Of a stretch of DNA of 64,000 bases, positions 1 to 13,700 are shown one piece after another. The stretch lies in the NCBI RefSeq assembly GCF_008831285.2, contig NC_045148.1, forward strand, positions 2,232,001 to 2,296,000, written 5' to 3'. Source of the stretch: Nymphaea colorata. Taxonomy: Eukaryota > Streptophyta > Magnoliopsida > Nymphaeales > Nymphaeaceae. The position numbers and the translations under genes are program-made. Within the stretch, counting starts at the first letter, position 1, and each line of letters starts with the position of its first letter. Below the pieces are notes generated by a model. It made no database searches and had not been told where the DNA came from. It worked only from the letters and a program-made list of their open reading frames with translations.

Positions 1-95
1 ATGATACGGTTACGATACGTTACGATATTTTACGATACAACGTATCTTAAAGTCTGACCGATACGGCTTACGATACGCTTTTTACAACATTGGTC
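1..95. repeat. Degenerate ACGATAC-rich repeat
   Basis: The first about 80 bases contain several imperfect copies of a 7-8 base motif close to TACGATAC, separated by T-rich spacers. The same motif recurs at about 6420-6436, at the end of a dispersed AT-rich repeat inside intron 8 of the neighbouring GTPase gene. I infer the tail of another copy of that repeat, cut by the window edge. No coding potential is visible. Confidence 0.4.
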
Positions 96-674
96 AGTAG
101 GACTCACCTCTTTATATTTTCCTTTTTCAGCTAAGCAAGATAGAGCTTTTAGGGAAGGCAGCTAAGCATCAGATATATTTAAGCCTCCGAGTTCCTAGTG
201 TAATAGGTAGATAACAGATTCGTCTTTATTGATTATGTGTTGCATATCATGTAGAAAATAGCCATTACATTTCAATTTCCAGCTCATATTTTCAGTTTTG
301 AATTGAAATTTGGCCTAGTGATCGTTAGATTTTGAATTGCGTGAGGTAGTTACAGCTTTTTCCTCACTCCCTAGAGCAGGGGGTGACACAAGGGGTGACA
401 CACACATTCTCTCTTTCTCTCTCTTTCTCTTTCTCTCTCTGTTTGAGTAAAGGGGCTAATAAGGTTACCCTTTTTCGGCTGCATATCTCCAGCAGGAGAA
501 CCCCAAGAATTGGCACCTCACTTGTGTGCCTAGCTAGAAAAGGGACATTTGTTACCCTGCCTTAGTCGCTGACCAGGGTGTGGGGGGCTCTACAATTTGT
601 TTCTTTGCCAGACTAACCTTCATTTTCTCTCTTTCTCTATGCATAACAAGGAACAGGAAGGAAGAGAGGAGAAA
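96..674 (+). promoter_or_regulatory. Upstream region and pyrimidine-rich leader of NUG2
   Basis: This stretch precedes the start codon of the nucleolar GTPase gene. It has a CT/TTTC-rich tract at about 405-445 and a second at about 622-638, both typical of plant 5' leaders. An AT-rich stretch at about 170-180 could act as a TATA-like element but is weak. No exact transcription start can be placed. Short reading frames here lack family resemblance and are treated as chance. Confidence 0.4.
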
Positions 675-3600
675 ATGGTGAAGAACAAGAAGGAGAAGAA
701 GGTGAACGTCTCGGGGAAGCCTAAGCACTCCCTTGACGTCAACCGTAGTAACAGCCAGGATGGCGACACCCGCAGTTCTGCCACGGTTCGCCGCCTCAAG
801 ATGTACAACAGCAGGCCTAAGCGGAACCGCAAGGGCAAGATCCTCAAGCACGAGCTCCAGTCGAAGGAGCTCCCCGCCACTGACATCCAGCCTGACCGCC
901 GCTGGTTCGGTTTGTGCTTCAACCCCCTTCCTGCTCTCCCTCTTGTTGGTTGGGCTTGGCATCCTTTTTTCTCCTCATTTACTTCCACTTAAGAGTTAGG
1001 AGTAACTGTGGGGTATCGGTTACAAAACAATGGCAACCGTTTTGACTTGAAAACATGGTCACCCTGGCTTGCTCAGCCAAGCCATGGAAGCTTATGGTTG
1101 TTTTGATTTTTGGTGCCGGTCTAATTAATCTGTTTGCAGATCATGTATTCAAGTCTAATTGGATCCGAAACGTGGTCATTTGCAGGGAATACGAGAACTG
1201 TAAAGCAGAAAGAGCTTGAGATTTTTCGTGAGGAGCTTCAAAGCAGACTTTCCAACAATTACAATGTTATCCTGAAGGAAAGGAAGCTACCACTTTCCCT
1301 TCTGAATGATCACACCAAGGTACACGTACTTTTCTAATTTTTTTCAACTTCCATCTATGTGTTTGTGTGCATGTGCAGTGGAGAGAGTCATTGAACCTAT
1401 TTAGATATGTTGGGAGACAAACTAAAATATATGGTTAGAAAGGGTAAATGAGGCAGCTGAAACTGAAATGTCCAGCATTGGGCATTTCAATGGCCATTGA
1501 TTTCTTTTAAGTCAAACAGCTGGTCCGTGTTAAAATTTTTTTTACTACAAGACCAGTGTAAATAGTGAGCTGGTTTTGAGAAGGAATACACATGCATAAC
1601 TATATAAATAGCAAAAACGACAAACTTATGTCTATTCAGATGGATTGGGGTTGATCAGAAACAACCTTATGGTCGAAGGAATCATTTGAAGGCGTGGGAC
1701 TTAATACTGATTTCAAATGTAAAGTTCTCCTAACTTACAATATTGGGTTTCCAATCTAGATTCCTATTCAGATGATAGTGGTTGGCAGACAATATATGGA
1801 CCTGACAAGACAAGTTTTTGGTCTGTTCCTTCTTCTATTTTTTGGATCCTATATTCTCATTCAAACTTCAAACTCAAATTTGTTTATATTGGATGGAACA
1901 TATCTTACATCTTTATTCAAGTACCTTCTAGTCATCCAGTGTATTCAAAATTGAATCTACAACAATATGGGTTGTTCTTACCTGTTTGCATTTGTCAACT
2001 CCTGGTAGATATTCAATATTAGGGTTTTACTTGTCCTTTCTCATGGTTTACTATTATATTGTGAAGTCCAGGTTTGCGGAGCTGACTTAGTTCAAATAAG
2101 CTCAATTATGTGGTGCCAATTTGATTTAGCAGCTTTAATAGCTCTCAAGGCTATTATGATAAATATGAGATTCCTCAAATAGAGGTCAAGTTGTAATTGC
2201 CACTCTTTTAGTGTGTATAAAAATTCTAGAAATCAATTATTCTTGTACTTGTTCTTGAATAGTTGGTTTATATCTTCCTCCCATTCAAAATCTTATGCAA
2301 CTTATGTTTATTGTTTTATTTCCTTATGGTGTGGAAAATTTGGTGAAATGATTGATACTATGATACTTGATGAATAGATCTCTTTTAACAAGCTGACTGA
2401 TAATTCTTGGACATGCTGTACTTGTCCAGCAAGCTAGATTTCATCTCTTGGATAGGGAACCTTTCCAAGATGCTTTTGGCCCTAAGGGGAAGAGAAAGCG
2501 TCCAAGACTTATGGCAGATAATTACGATGCATTGGTCATGAAAGCTTCTGGATCTCAAGGTATTTTGAGATTCATCAATTTCTAGTTCCTGTTGCGCTTC
2601 ATGTTAGCTCACATTTTGACTTGAAATCATCTTTGCATTATTTTGAATTTAATTTTCTGTATGTATAGTGCCTTCTCTTCCTTTTTTGTTATTCATACTA
2701 TTGTTTTCTCAAATTAGGAGAGCGGAGACATGTTTTTGCCCATAATTTTGTTTGTTCGAAAGCATTATGTTTGTATTTTTTGTTTGTGTGATGTAGATGC
2801 TTTTGAGCAAAAATCAGCTTCTGTACCTTCGGTGGATGGGGTTGAAGAAGATGGTTTAAGGGATCTTGTCAGGCATACCATGTTTGAAAAGGGGCAAAGC
2901 AAGCGAATCTGGGGCGAACTTTATAAAGTTATTGACTCCTCTGATGTAGTTGTCCAAGTATGTATCTTGTTCCTTGAGCTACTAGACCATGTGATTTGAG
3001 TTAATAAGCCCCTTGCTGCATGTACCAAATTTTTTGAATGTTTCGGACACCTAGCTGATAAACATTCACACAGATATGTATACTTGTTGACATACACTGA
3101 CACATGCATGAACTTGATGGTGTAGAGTCTGGAGACTGTCATACTCAACTTACGAGTTGGGTGCCTATTCTCTCAAAGGGTGAAAAGGAAATCATGTGGA
3201 TAACAAACAATAATTGGTTAGTGATGGCAGATTGTGATATTCAATTAGGGGTGTTCATGAGCCCAATTCAAACCGAGTTGAGCCAGCTCGAGCTCAGCTG
3301 ATGTCATAAGACCCACAACTCGAGCTCGGTTCAAGCTCAAGGCGATCTCAAGTTGACTAGCTAGAGCTTAGTAAGGTTCAAACTTGACTCACTTAATCTC
3401 GAGTTGAGATTTTGCTTGACCTTGGCTGAGCCATTTAAAAAATTGGTTTTTTATTAGGACAGAAGGGACTCGAACACTGAACCGAGTCTCAGGTCTGCAC
3501 ATCGAGACAACTTTCTTCTTCCATTAATAATGGTACATGTCTTTTACATATTGCCTTACCACGAGCTTAACTGAGCTAAGTTCGCCTGGGTCGAGCTCGA

Positions 3601-4653
3601 CTCATTTATTTAAGCGAGTCCATTTTTCAACTGGAACTTGACTTATTTAATAAATGAGTAGACCTTAGGCGAGCGCGAGTTTGAGTCGAGCTTGAGTTGG
3701 CTCGACTTGTTGAACATCCCTATATTCAATCTCGAAGTGAATTGAGTGGGACTCAAGTGAAAATTATGTAACAAATAATTACAATAAAAGCATATAAAGA
3801 GATTATGGAAAATGGATAAAATTAAATTTGAAAAGATAGAAAATTGACTCTTAGACTATATAAACAGACACACAAACTACCAGCCTACAGTAAAAACAAA
3901 AATTAATTAGTATGCTGGATATCTATTTCAATGAGTGTCTTTTCTGCAAAGTTCCCTTCTTTTAAAATAGTTCCATCATTTTAATCATTTACAGTTCATT
4001 TGTCTTAGGTACTGGATGCCAGGGATCCCCAGGGTACAAGATGTCGTCATTTGGAGAAGCATTTGAAAGAGCATTGCAAACACAAGCATCTTATATTTTT
4101 GTTAAATAAGGTTCTTTTCCTTGCTCTTATGGAGCCTGTTTCTCGAGGTTTCTTATATCTTGTCAATGTCATGACAAGGTAAGTTTTGTTTATTTTCATT
4201 TCGTCATTGTTCACACAGATGAATGATATCTTTTGTGGCTTGACAGTGTGATCTGGTTCCTGCCTGGGCTACAAAAGGATGGTTGCGTATTCTATCTCGT
4301 GAATATCCAACACTAGCATTTCATGCTAGCGTCACCAAATCTTTTGGAAAGGTTTTCACAGTTCTTTTAAGTGATGTCTTGCAGCTTGTCTGTGTGCCTC
4401 CTTTGTTACACTTCTTTCTTTTGGTTTTCAGGGTTCTCTTCTTTCAGTTCTCAGGCAGTTTTCTAGGCTAAAAAGTGATAAGCAGTCAATTTCTGTTGGC
4501 TTTGTTGGATATCCTAATGTTGGGAAATCATCAGTTATCAATACGTTGCGAACAAAAAATGTAATTACCTGCTTTGTTTGAGATGGTGTTAATTTCAGTG
4601 TTTTTAAGAACACTTGGTTTTTTTATAGCATTTTCTTGTAGCTACTTCTTGCT

Positions 4654-4709
<56 letters not shown>

Positions 4710-7700
4710 GACAGGTCTGTAAAGTTGCTCCAATTCCAGGTGAGACAAAAGTTTGGCAATACATAACACTGACAAAGAGAATCTTTTTGATCGATTGTCC
4801 TGGAGTTGTGTACCAAAATAATGACTCTGAAACAGATATCGTGCTTAAGGGTGTTGTAAGTACAACTAAGTTTGTCTTTGTCAACAATACCTGACTTTCT
4901 TTCACTTTTTACAATTGTGGTTCTTGGAGGTATATAGTGTACTGTATAGGTCTCACTACATCTGCCTTCATGATTTATGTGGTAACCTTAATCTTTCTAA
5001 GCCTGAAATCTGGATTCACATACCACATGTTGTTGTTCACATATGTATCTGTTTTATCATGGAGAGACATGCAACGTTTGTCTACTATAGTTCAGAGAGA
5101 TGCCTATTGTATCATGGGTAGACAAGCATCTTTGTCTACTATAGTTCAGAGGTATGCCTATTGTATCATGGGTAGACAAGCATCTTTGTCTACTTTATTT
5201 GCACTTACTCTCACAGTTGCTATGTTGGACAATGAAATTCTGATTTGTTTAATGCAATGTAGCCTGAAATTGCATTTGCATAAGCCATCTGAAATCAACG
5301 TATCTGTTTCAGGTGGGATCAGTATAAGCTAACATCTTATTCTCTTCCCCCACCCTAAGTAACCTGGACTCTTTGCAAAAGGTTGCTTTACCTGAGCATG
5401 GCAACAAACAAATTGCTTTTTTTTCATTGAATTGTATTGGTAGTTTTTTCTTCTGTTTATAGATAAATAGATGGATATTGGAAAAAATGGGAAGTGATGT
5501 TTTATCAGGTTCTCATCCTCCCACAGCTGAATTCCCTTTCTTGAATCTTGTTCTTGCTTAAAGGATAAAGCTACCATTTATGCAGCTCCATCCCTCTGAT
5601 CAACACACACAACCCCATGTTGCTTTGCCTCTTGAGCAGCACTGGCATTCTATCCCTCTGTTGTCTTGTCTTTCTACCCCACCTCTGCTTTTCCACACTA
5701 TCCCTTGTTCTCGGTTCATCATCACCTTGTCTAAGTTTCTCTGCCATGCCTCAACTTCACAGTAGCAAGACATTGTGATTCTGTCCTATTTGTTGGGGGA
5801 CTAGCCAGGTGGCAGAGATAACTAATGCTATTTGAGTGGGAGTCATCCTTGTAGCTCCAAGAAGAAGTGAAGTTGATCCTATGTGGTTGCTTGAAGAGGA
5901 AATGGGGATGGATCAAAGGAAGAATGATGTTGTTAGCCGGAAGGTGGTTGTGCATGAGTGGCCAAGTGAAAGAATCTATGTCACACAAGTGTAGAGTGTG
6001 GACTGTGGATGCAGATGTGACAATTTGAGAACAATGTGGGTGGATGTATATGTAATGGCACTGGATTCCTACACCATCTGTCCTTTCACATTCTGCCCAA
6101 TGCAGTGCATCAAATAGTGTGTGTGAGTCTGTGAGAGGCTGGATTCCTCTAGCTGGCCAAAGAAATCTACATTATATATATATATATATATCCTTTTTTA
6201 ATACCAGATGGCTGGTTTCCCTTTTCTAATTTTTTTTGTTGCTTATTTACTTATTTTTTATGTTGTTTTTTCTTTTCTTTTATTTTTATCTAATTTTTAG
6301 GATTTTTTAAGATTTTTAAAAATTTACCATACTTTTCCCATAATTTTCCTTTTCTCAAGCTTGCCGTATTATACTCGAAAAGACCCTCACCATTTACAAA
6401 CCGAAAACGATATTTGTGGCTACGATACGTCGATACCCACACACTCACACACACACCCACACATATATATGTATGTATGTATGAGTGAATATAAGTATAC
6501 ATACAGACATACATATACATGAGAGGACAATAGAAACAAGTATAAAATTGTGATTTTTTTAATGCTTGTAAAAATATTGATAAATGTTTGTACCGGTTTT
6601 TTATTATAAAATAATATATTAAAATTTTAATTGCAAATAGAGTATCTTTCCAAAATTTCATGATAGTATTATCATGCTGATATCATGATATTGTCATGAA
6701 GTTAGTGTAATAGATATTGCAAGAGTTTTGAAAATCTTGCAATATTTAAAAGAAAATAAAATAAAACAAAAAATGGAAGAAATTGCTAATTTTGAAAATC
6801 TCGCCCAAAATGAAAATGTCTCAAATTTATCACGTTTTTACCCGAAATTTAATATTTTTTAATTTTAAAATTTTTTTATTGTTTTTATTGTTTTTTATGG
6901 TTTTTATGATTTTATTTTTTAAAGATTGTTGAAATTTTCCTGAGATTTATCTGAGAAGAAAAATTTTGTCAAAAAATACCGGAGAAAAACCTGACCGAGA
7001 TTTTCCTGAGAATGATATTTGTGATAATGTATGAAGTTAAATTTTATAATGCCATAACTTTTTCCTGATATTGTTCTTTAGTCATATTGGTAATGAAAGT
7101 AAAAAATATTGTTGAAAATATTACTATTATGACTGCTGATGAAATAACTGAGCTTGGTCAAGAGATTCTAAACTTAGCTCAACTTGTGCAAGGTTGGAGA
7201 ACCTGTATACTATACATTTGCAACTTTATTTTCTTGAAATACTTTACAAACATGCAAGTTGTTAAATACAATAAGATACAGAGTTTGTCTTTGCCTAATT
7301 ATCCTTTGGAGGTAAAAAAAAAAAAAAAGCACATCATCTTGTTCAATTTCCCCCCTACCCCTCTCCAAATGAGCCATACTTGCCTTGTACTTCATGCTGA
7401 GACTAAGGGCCTTTACTGTAGCAGTCAAGCCCATGACATGCTTAAGTCTAAGCAAATGGAACCAAAGCCTGAAGCCCGATTTTTCAGCCTATAACCATCT
7501 GTCTTGCAAGCATTTGGTTGTTTTTGATTGCTTATGTCATTGGTCTCTTTGAAAAAGGGAGGACTTTCTATGAAGTGCCCCGACAGTTCGATTGATTCAA
7601 ACTACGTCCATGTTATTGAGCAGTGTTTAAATTGTTAGAACTTTTGAGGAGCTAATGTGCATTGTTTGCTAAGGATTTAATCATGGTATGTTGTATTGTG

Positions 7701-10700
7701 TCATTATTAGGTTCGTGTCACAAACTTGCAAGATGCTTCTGAACATATAGGAGAAGTGCTAAAGCGGGTTAAAAAGGAGCATTTGCAAAGGGCATATAAA
7801 ATAAATGACTGGTAATATATCTTACGCAACTTTTCCCTTCTAGCAGTACATCAGAATATTATGGCACATCTGTGCAGGCTACGTGCTTGAGCACGCAAAG
7901 ACATGAAAGTGCACTTGCTATGCTCATTTTGTTGTTTTTTTACCTTTTATATGGAATGAATTTTCTGTTGTCAAGCTTGAAATTGTTAGTGATTTTGTAG
8001 GTCTTTCTTGCTTTCCCTTTTCCGTTTCCCCTCCTCCGTCATTTGTATCACTTCTGATTTCAATTCTATTAAGTAATAGAGACATTAGCACTGACTTTTT
8101 TACATCCCACTGTTTTAAATAATTAGTTTTATATGCTGTTTCAGAAACAGAAATCTCATTTAGAACTTGTTACCTGTTGGATTTTCTGATTTCGGCTTCT
8201 GGCTTTACATAATATGGAAAGGAGTAGATCACTTTATTTGTTGTTTAAATTTGGCAGCTTCTTTTCTATATGTTACAAAATTGTGTTTATATTTATGCAT
8301 GGTTGGTAGGTCATGTGCGCAATTGAGCATTTATAGCTTTCACAAGAGTCAATAATTGTGACGATAGTATTTTTTTTTTTTGCCTTAGTCTTGCATGAAG
8401 CCCTGGAGTTTAATTTAGAAAAAGGTGTAGGATGTCTCTCAGAAGCTTTAACAGGTTCAGTCTCACATGAATCTATTAATTGATATTCTTGAGCTTTAAG
8501 GTGGAACCGAATCTCTCTACTGTTTCGACACAGAAGGCCTTCCTCTTTTTCTTCTTTTTTCCTTTTGGGGGGGTGTGGGGTTGGGGGAAGGGGGAGACAA
8601 GAAACTTAGTCTCCATGGCAAGACACATATTAATGGATTCTCTCTTTCAAAGGGCAATTAGCTGGACCCTAGATATGGAAGAAGTGGATATTACTGAAAG
8701 AATATATTAAAAGTAGATCAGCAATTGGCATTAGGCAGGATTAGTTGGTCCCTATTGACATCAGAAAAAGAAAATGACAAGAGCCGTGAAGGAAAAGAAA
8801 AGTTAAGATGAGAATTGGAAACTCGAGTCACACATCAAGAGGAAAAATTACAGAAAATGCTTCCACACAGACACACATATATCTAGCTGCCTTGTTGGTG
8901 CCTAAGCCTGTTTTTGAGTACCTAATCTATGATGAAAAAAAGAATATTTATGTGAAAAGGTCTGTTCTTTCAATTTGAAATATAACACTTGCTTAGAATC
9001 TCTTTCCTGTTGATCAAGTTGCTCAATGCTCATTTAAAAAAGTTTGATATAAGGAAGCCCTTTTTATTGGAAATACTAAACTAAAGATAACCTTTACATG
9101 CCTGGTAAGGCTGGTATAATCCCTATAATGTCTGATTGATGTCCATATACATCTAGCTATATATATATATATATATATATATGAATGTTAGATTTTTATG
9201 ATTTTGATCTTTGGCATTGCAGGGAAGATGAAAATGACTTTCTTGTTCAGCTATCCAAATTGTCAGGGAAGCTTTTGAAGGTATGCTATTTGTGGTCCCT
9301 GGAGTTTCCCCTATCCATGATCTCTATTTGACATTCCACTGGCTATTTCAGCAATTCTGAGCAATAGATATAGATTCTTCAAGCTTCATATTTTTTGAAT
9401 ATGAACTGATGTGTATTGATATAGTGTACAATCATGCTATATACATGGGCTGATTTTTCTCTGTGAAGCTTATAGTATTAGTATGATTCTGGTGATGACT
9501 CAATACTTCTATTTCTGGAGTGGTACACATCTTATTGTATGTTTGATATATTATGTGATTATGGTTTAGATTTCATGCGTGAATCTTATCCTTAGTCAAG
9601 CAGTTGGTGCTTCTATGTGTAATCTGCAACTCATCTTGCTATTATAAACGACATCTTGTTGCGATGGTACTACAGTTTCGTCAGTGCAATGGACTAATAT
9701 TCCTATTATTTATAGTTTGTACGTTGTATATCTTGTCAATCATAAACAGTTGCATTGAGGGGCATTTGGCAGCAGAAACACTAACAGAGTGTTCCATGAA
9801 TCTATTCCAAAGTCATGGAACAACATTGTGTTAGTGTTACTGTTGCTAAAAGCCCCCTAAGTGGATTGTCCAGTGCTTAATGGCTTAGAAGTTAGAAGTT
9901 GGAGGAAAATGGTATTAGATGTTTGTCCGTCTACTTAGTACTACTCTTGAATGAGAATCATTTCAAGATAATGATCATACACATGAGCATTTAGAGCTTT
10001 CTGAAGCTAGGATTTTTCCTGTTCCAGCATTCACACTCCAATCCCGTCATTACTGGAAGGACGGAAGTAGCCTTCAACTATATTGAGTACATTTATAATA
10101 TCGGTGGGGCCAAACATATCATAAGATCCTAACTAGCTTGTGTTAACATGCTGCAGCTCACGTGTGGACTTGAAAACAGAGGCATATGTTTTTTTGTTCC
10201 CTTGTCCAAGTTAAGGGAGGGCCTCCTATTAAAAACTGTGTATCACCCTTCAGCTGTGTTAGCCCTCCTCGACTAACGATCTGGACGGCAACGACTGCCG
10301 CAGCCACACACGCACACAGTCCACATGAAGCCCAGCTTCTCTCACGTCAAAATAATCTTCATTAGGGTTTGATTACCCTTAAGCAAGTTTACATGACGTG
10401 CTGGGTTGGGTTACACAAGCTAACTAGACCCGACCCGTTACAAAAGAAATTATAACTTAAAAGCACCCAGAAATGACAACAACAGAAATTAAAGAATTGC
10501 AGAAATTAAAAGATTGCTGAAATAACTTGTGCCTAACAATTTCTCCCCCTTGAGAGACACCTTGTCCTCAAGGTGTAAAATCTGGAAACCGACTAGTAAT
10601 GTCTTCCGCCTTTTCCCATGTTGCTATGCCCTTTTCGGTATTGTTCCACTTTATTAACCACTCAACAGATTTTGCCCCGTCCTGGCTGATAGTGTGAGTG

Positions 10701-13700
10701 CCTAGTCGGCCAAAAGGAACAGCCTTGGTTTGATCTTGATTAATCGGTTTCGAAATTTTGTCTTCTTCAATTGGCGGCTGGGGACAAGGCTTGAGTTTTG
10801 AGACATAGAAGACAGGATGTATATTACTTCCAGCCGGCAGCAACAACTCGTAAGCTAGAGGGCCAACTCGTCTGATGATGCGAAATGGTCCGACATAGCG
10901 GGGGGCGAGTTTGTTGTACCCTCTTGGTTGACGATACCCTGCGGCATGTGTTGGTCTGTGCAAGTACACCCATTCGTCTACATTACGCTGCTGCTCTCGA
11001 TGTCTGCGGTTGTATTGGATTACCATCCGATTGCGCGCCACAGCTAGATGCGTCTTGAGATCTCTCAGAATGGCGTCCCTGCAGCGGAGTTGTGTGTCCA
11101 CTGATTCTTCCCTTGTTGTGTTTGGTTGATAGCGACGTATAGTGGGAGGAGGACGCCCATACACGGCCTCAAATGGTGTGACCCCAGTAGAGGAATGCCA
11201 ACTTGTGTTGTATGAAAACTCAGCCCATGACAAATAGTTCGCCCAAAGACGTGGCCGTTGCCTTGCAAAACACCGTAAGTTTCTAGGCAGCGGTTGACGA
11301 TCTCGGTTTGGTCATCGGTTTGTGGTTGATATGGCTATGCTCAACTGCAACTTCGTGCCCTGCAATTGAAAGTATTCTTTCCAAAAGGCGCTGATGAAAA
11401 TGAGATCTCTATCGCTGGTTATCGATATGGGCATTCCATGTAGTTTTCCAATATGATCTTGGAAGGCACTGGCTACCGTTCTTGCTGAATACGGGAGCGA
11501 CAAGGGCATGAAATGCGCATACTTGGACATGCGATCCACCACTACCAAAATGACGGATTTTCCCCGAGATGAGGGTAGACCTTCTATGAAATCCATTGAT
11601 ATGTCCTCCCATATCAGTTCCGGCGTGGGAAGGGGTTGAAGCAGTCCCATAGGCTTCATTGTTTCATATTTGCTCTTTTGGCATATGTTGCATCTTCTTA
11701 CAAAATCGGTGATGGCTCTTTTCATTCCAGGCCAATAAAGTAGGGCGCAATCAGCTGTAAGTACCCTCCACTCCTTCATGACCAGCCGCCTGTTCATTGT
11801 GATAATGCTGTATAAGGGTTTGCAGCAGTGTGGACTTGGGCGGAATGAAGATGTGTCCTCTGCGATACAAGTATGGTGGTTTCCACTCATACCCATATAC
11901 TTTAAGAGGATTCTGCTCTAATTCTTCTTTGATCTTCTTTATCGACGCAGATTCTCCTTGCGCCTGTTGAATCTCCTCCCACAAGTGAGCCTGGACTTGT
12001 GAAATTGAAAGTAAGCTACTGACCTGTCGATCGGGGGCTCTTGACAGACCATCCGCTGCAGCATTTTCTTTCCCCTTGTGATAACAGACCTTGAAATCAA
12101 AGCTCATCAATTCTAGTATCCACTTTTGCATCGAGGAAGATAAGGACGGTTGTTGTAGGCAATGCTTGAGGCTTGCAGTGATCGGTCAATACTATAGACT
12201 GTTGCCCCATAAGATAGTGCTTCCATTTTAACAAGGCAAGTACTAGTGCTATCGATTCTCGTTCGTAGGTGGACTTACTTGCAAAAGTTGGACCCATTGC
12301 TTTGCTGAAATAAGCAATTGGGTGTTGTTTTTGGCTAAGCACCGCGCCCACCCCAAATCCGACGCATCTGATTCAATGGTAAATGGAAGCCGGAAATTAG
12401 GTATATGTAACACCGGGGCTGTTGTCACTGCCTCTTTAAGTTGTTGGAATGCTTGTTCGGCCTGAATACTCCATGCAAATCGACCCTTCTTAGTCAGCGT
12501 TGTGAGAGGTGCTGCCACCAATCCGTAATTTCTGACAAATTTGTGGTAGTAACCCGTGAGTCCAAGGAACGCACGCAACTCCCTTACGGTTTTGGGTGTA
12601 CTCCAGCGCTTCACCGCATGGATCTTTTCTTGTTCCATGCTCACCTTCCCTTGGCTTATCACATGCCCTAGATATGCGATCTTGGAAGTGCCAAAAACAC
12701 ATTTCGAAAGTTTGGCAAGTAACTGATGTCGCTATAGGGCCGTTAATACAGGTCGTAGGTGGTTGAGATGTTCTTGTTCACCTTTGCTATAAATCAGAAT
12801 ATCATCAAAGAATACTAATACGAACTGTCGCAAAAAGGGGCAAAACACATCATTCATTAGCGACTGAAAGGTGAAAGGTGCGTTCGTCAGTCCGAAAGGC
12901 ATGACGGTGAATTCGTAGTGCCCGTTGTGAGTGTGGAAAGCGGTTTTTAGGAATGTCTTCTTATACGTTGTGCCACACGGATTTGATGATAACCCGAGCG
13001 CAAGTCGAGTTTAGAGAAAACGCATGCCTCATAAAGCTCATCTAGCAAGTCTTCCACAATGAGGATCGGGTACCTATCTTTGATAGTGATTGCGTTCAAG
13101 GTGCGATAGTCCACACAGAAAGGCCAGCTCCCATCCTTCTTTTTGACCAATAAAGCGGGCGATGCGAAGGGACTGCGACTTAGTTGAATCACCCTTGTTT
13201 TCAGCATCTTCCGTACTAATTCTTCGAGTGTTTCTCGCTGCACACGACTGTAGCGATAGAGTCGTGATTTCACAGGTTCGGCGCCCGGCTGTAACTCAAT
13301 GCGATGCTCCCACCCTCGCTCGGGTGGCAGCGACTTTGGCGTGCTGAAAACTCACCCAAACTCCTGGATTATTTCCAGCAGCGTTTGTTTAAACTCTTCA
13401 AACCCGAACCGAGTCTCCTCCTCTTCTTCCGTCTGAGTCTGCACTTGAGTGGAGAAATTGGTAGCTTCCATGGCTTTTCAACCACTCTGATCTATCTTCA
13501 CTACAACACAATGTTTGTCTTGCAGCTAGGATAGCAGAACGTATATAGCGATACTTGTACTACACTTTGATTTCCCCACTTTGTTAACCATTTACAAGGG
13601 CGAGGGATTTCCACTGAGAAATTTCTGGCAGCTCAATCCACTATATTCCTTGGGATGGTGTAGAATAAGCTTGGCTATCAAATACATCATTTACATATAG

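Larger units (their letters stand above)
4856..7710 (+). other. Long repeat-bearing intron 8 of NUG2
   Basis: A 2.86 kb intron separates the DCPG exon from exon 9. It contains a 54 bp tandem duplication (5081-5188), a weakly structured stretch at 5580-6000 with short frames I could not assign, TA and CA/TG microsatellites (about 6173-6191 and 6433-6530), and an AT-rich dispersed repeat (about 6225-6440). I see no gene inside it. Confidence 0.8.
10237..13480 (-). mobile_element. 5'-truncated Ty3/gypsy chromovirus in NUG2 intron 10
   Basis: On the strand opposite to NUG2, the remains of a gypsy polyprotein run in the order reverse transcriptase, RNase H, integrase and a chromodomain-like C-terminal segment, followed by a polypurine tract (AAGGGGGAGAAA on the minus strand, about 10538-10549) and a 3' LTR candidate. 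That domain order with a chromodomain indicates a chromovirus; the short LTR would fit the Reina clade, which is inference. No gag, protease or 5' LTR was seen to the right, so the element is truncated near 13480. The right limit is approximate. It accounts for about 3.2 kb of the 4.64 kb intron (9281-13920). Confidence 0.88.
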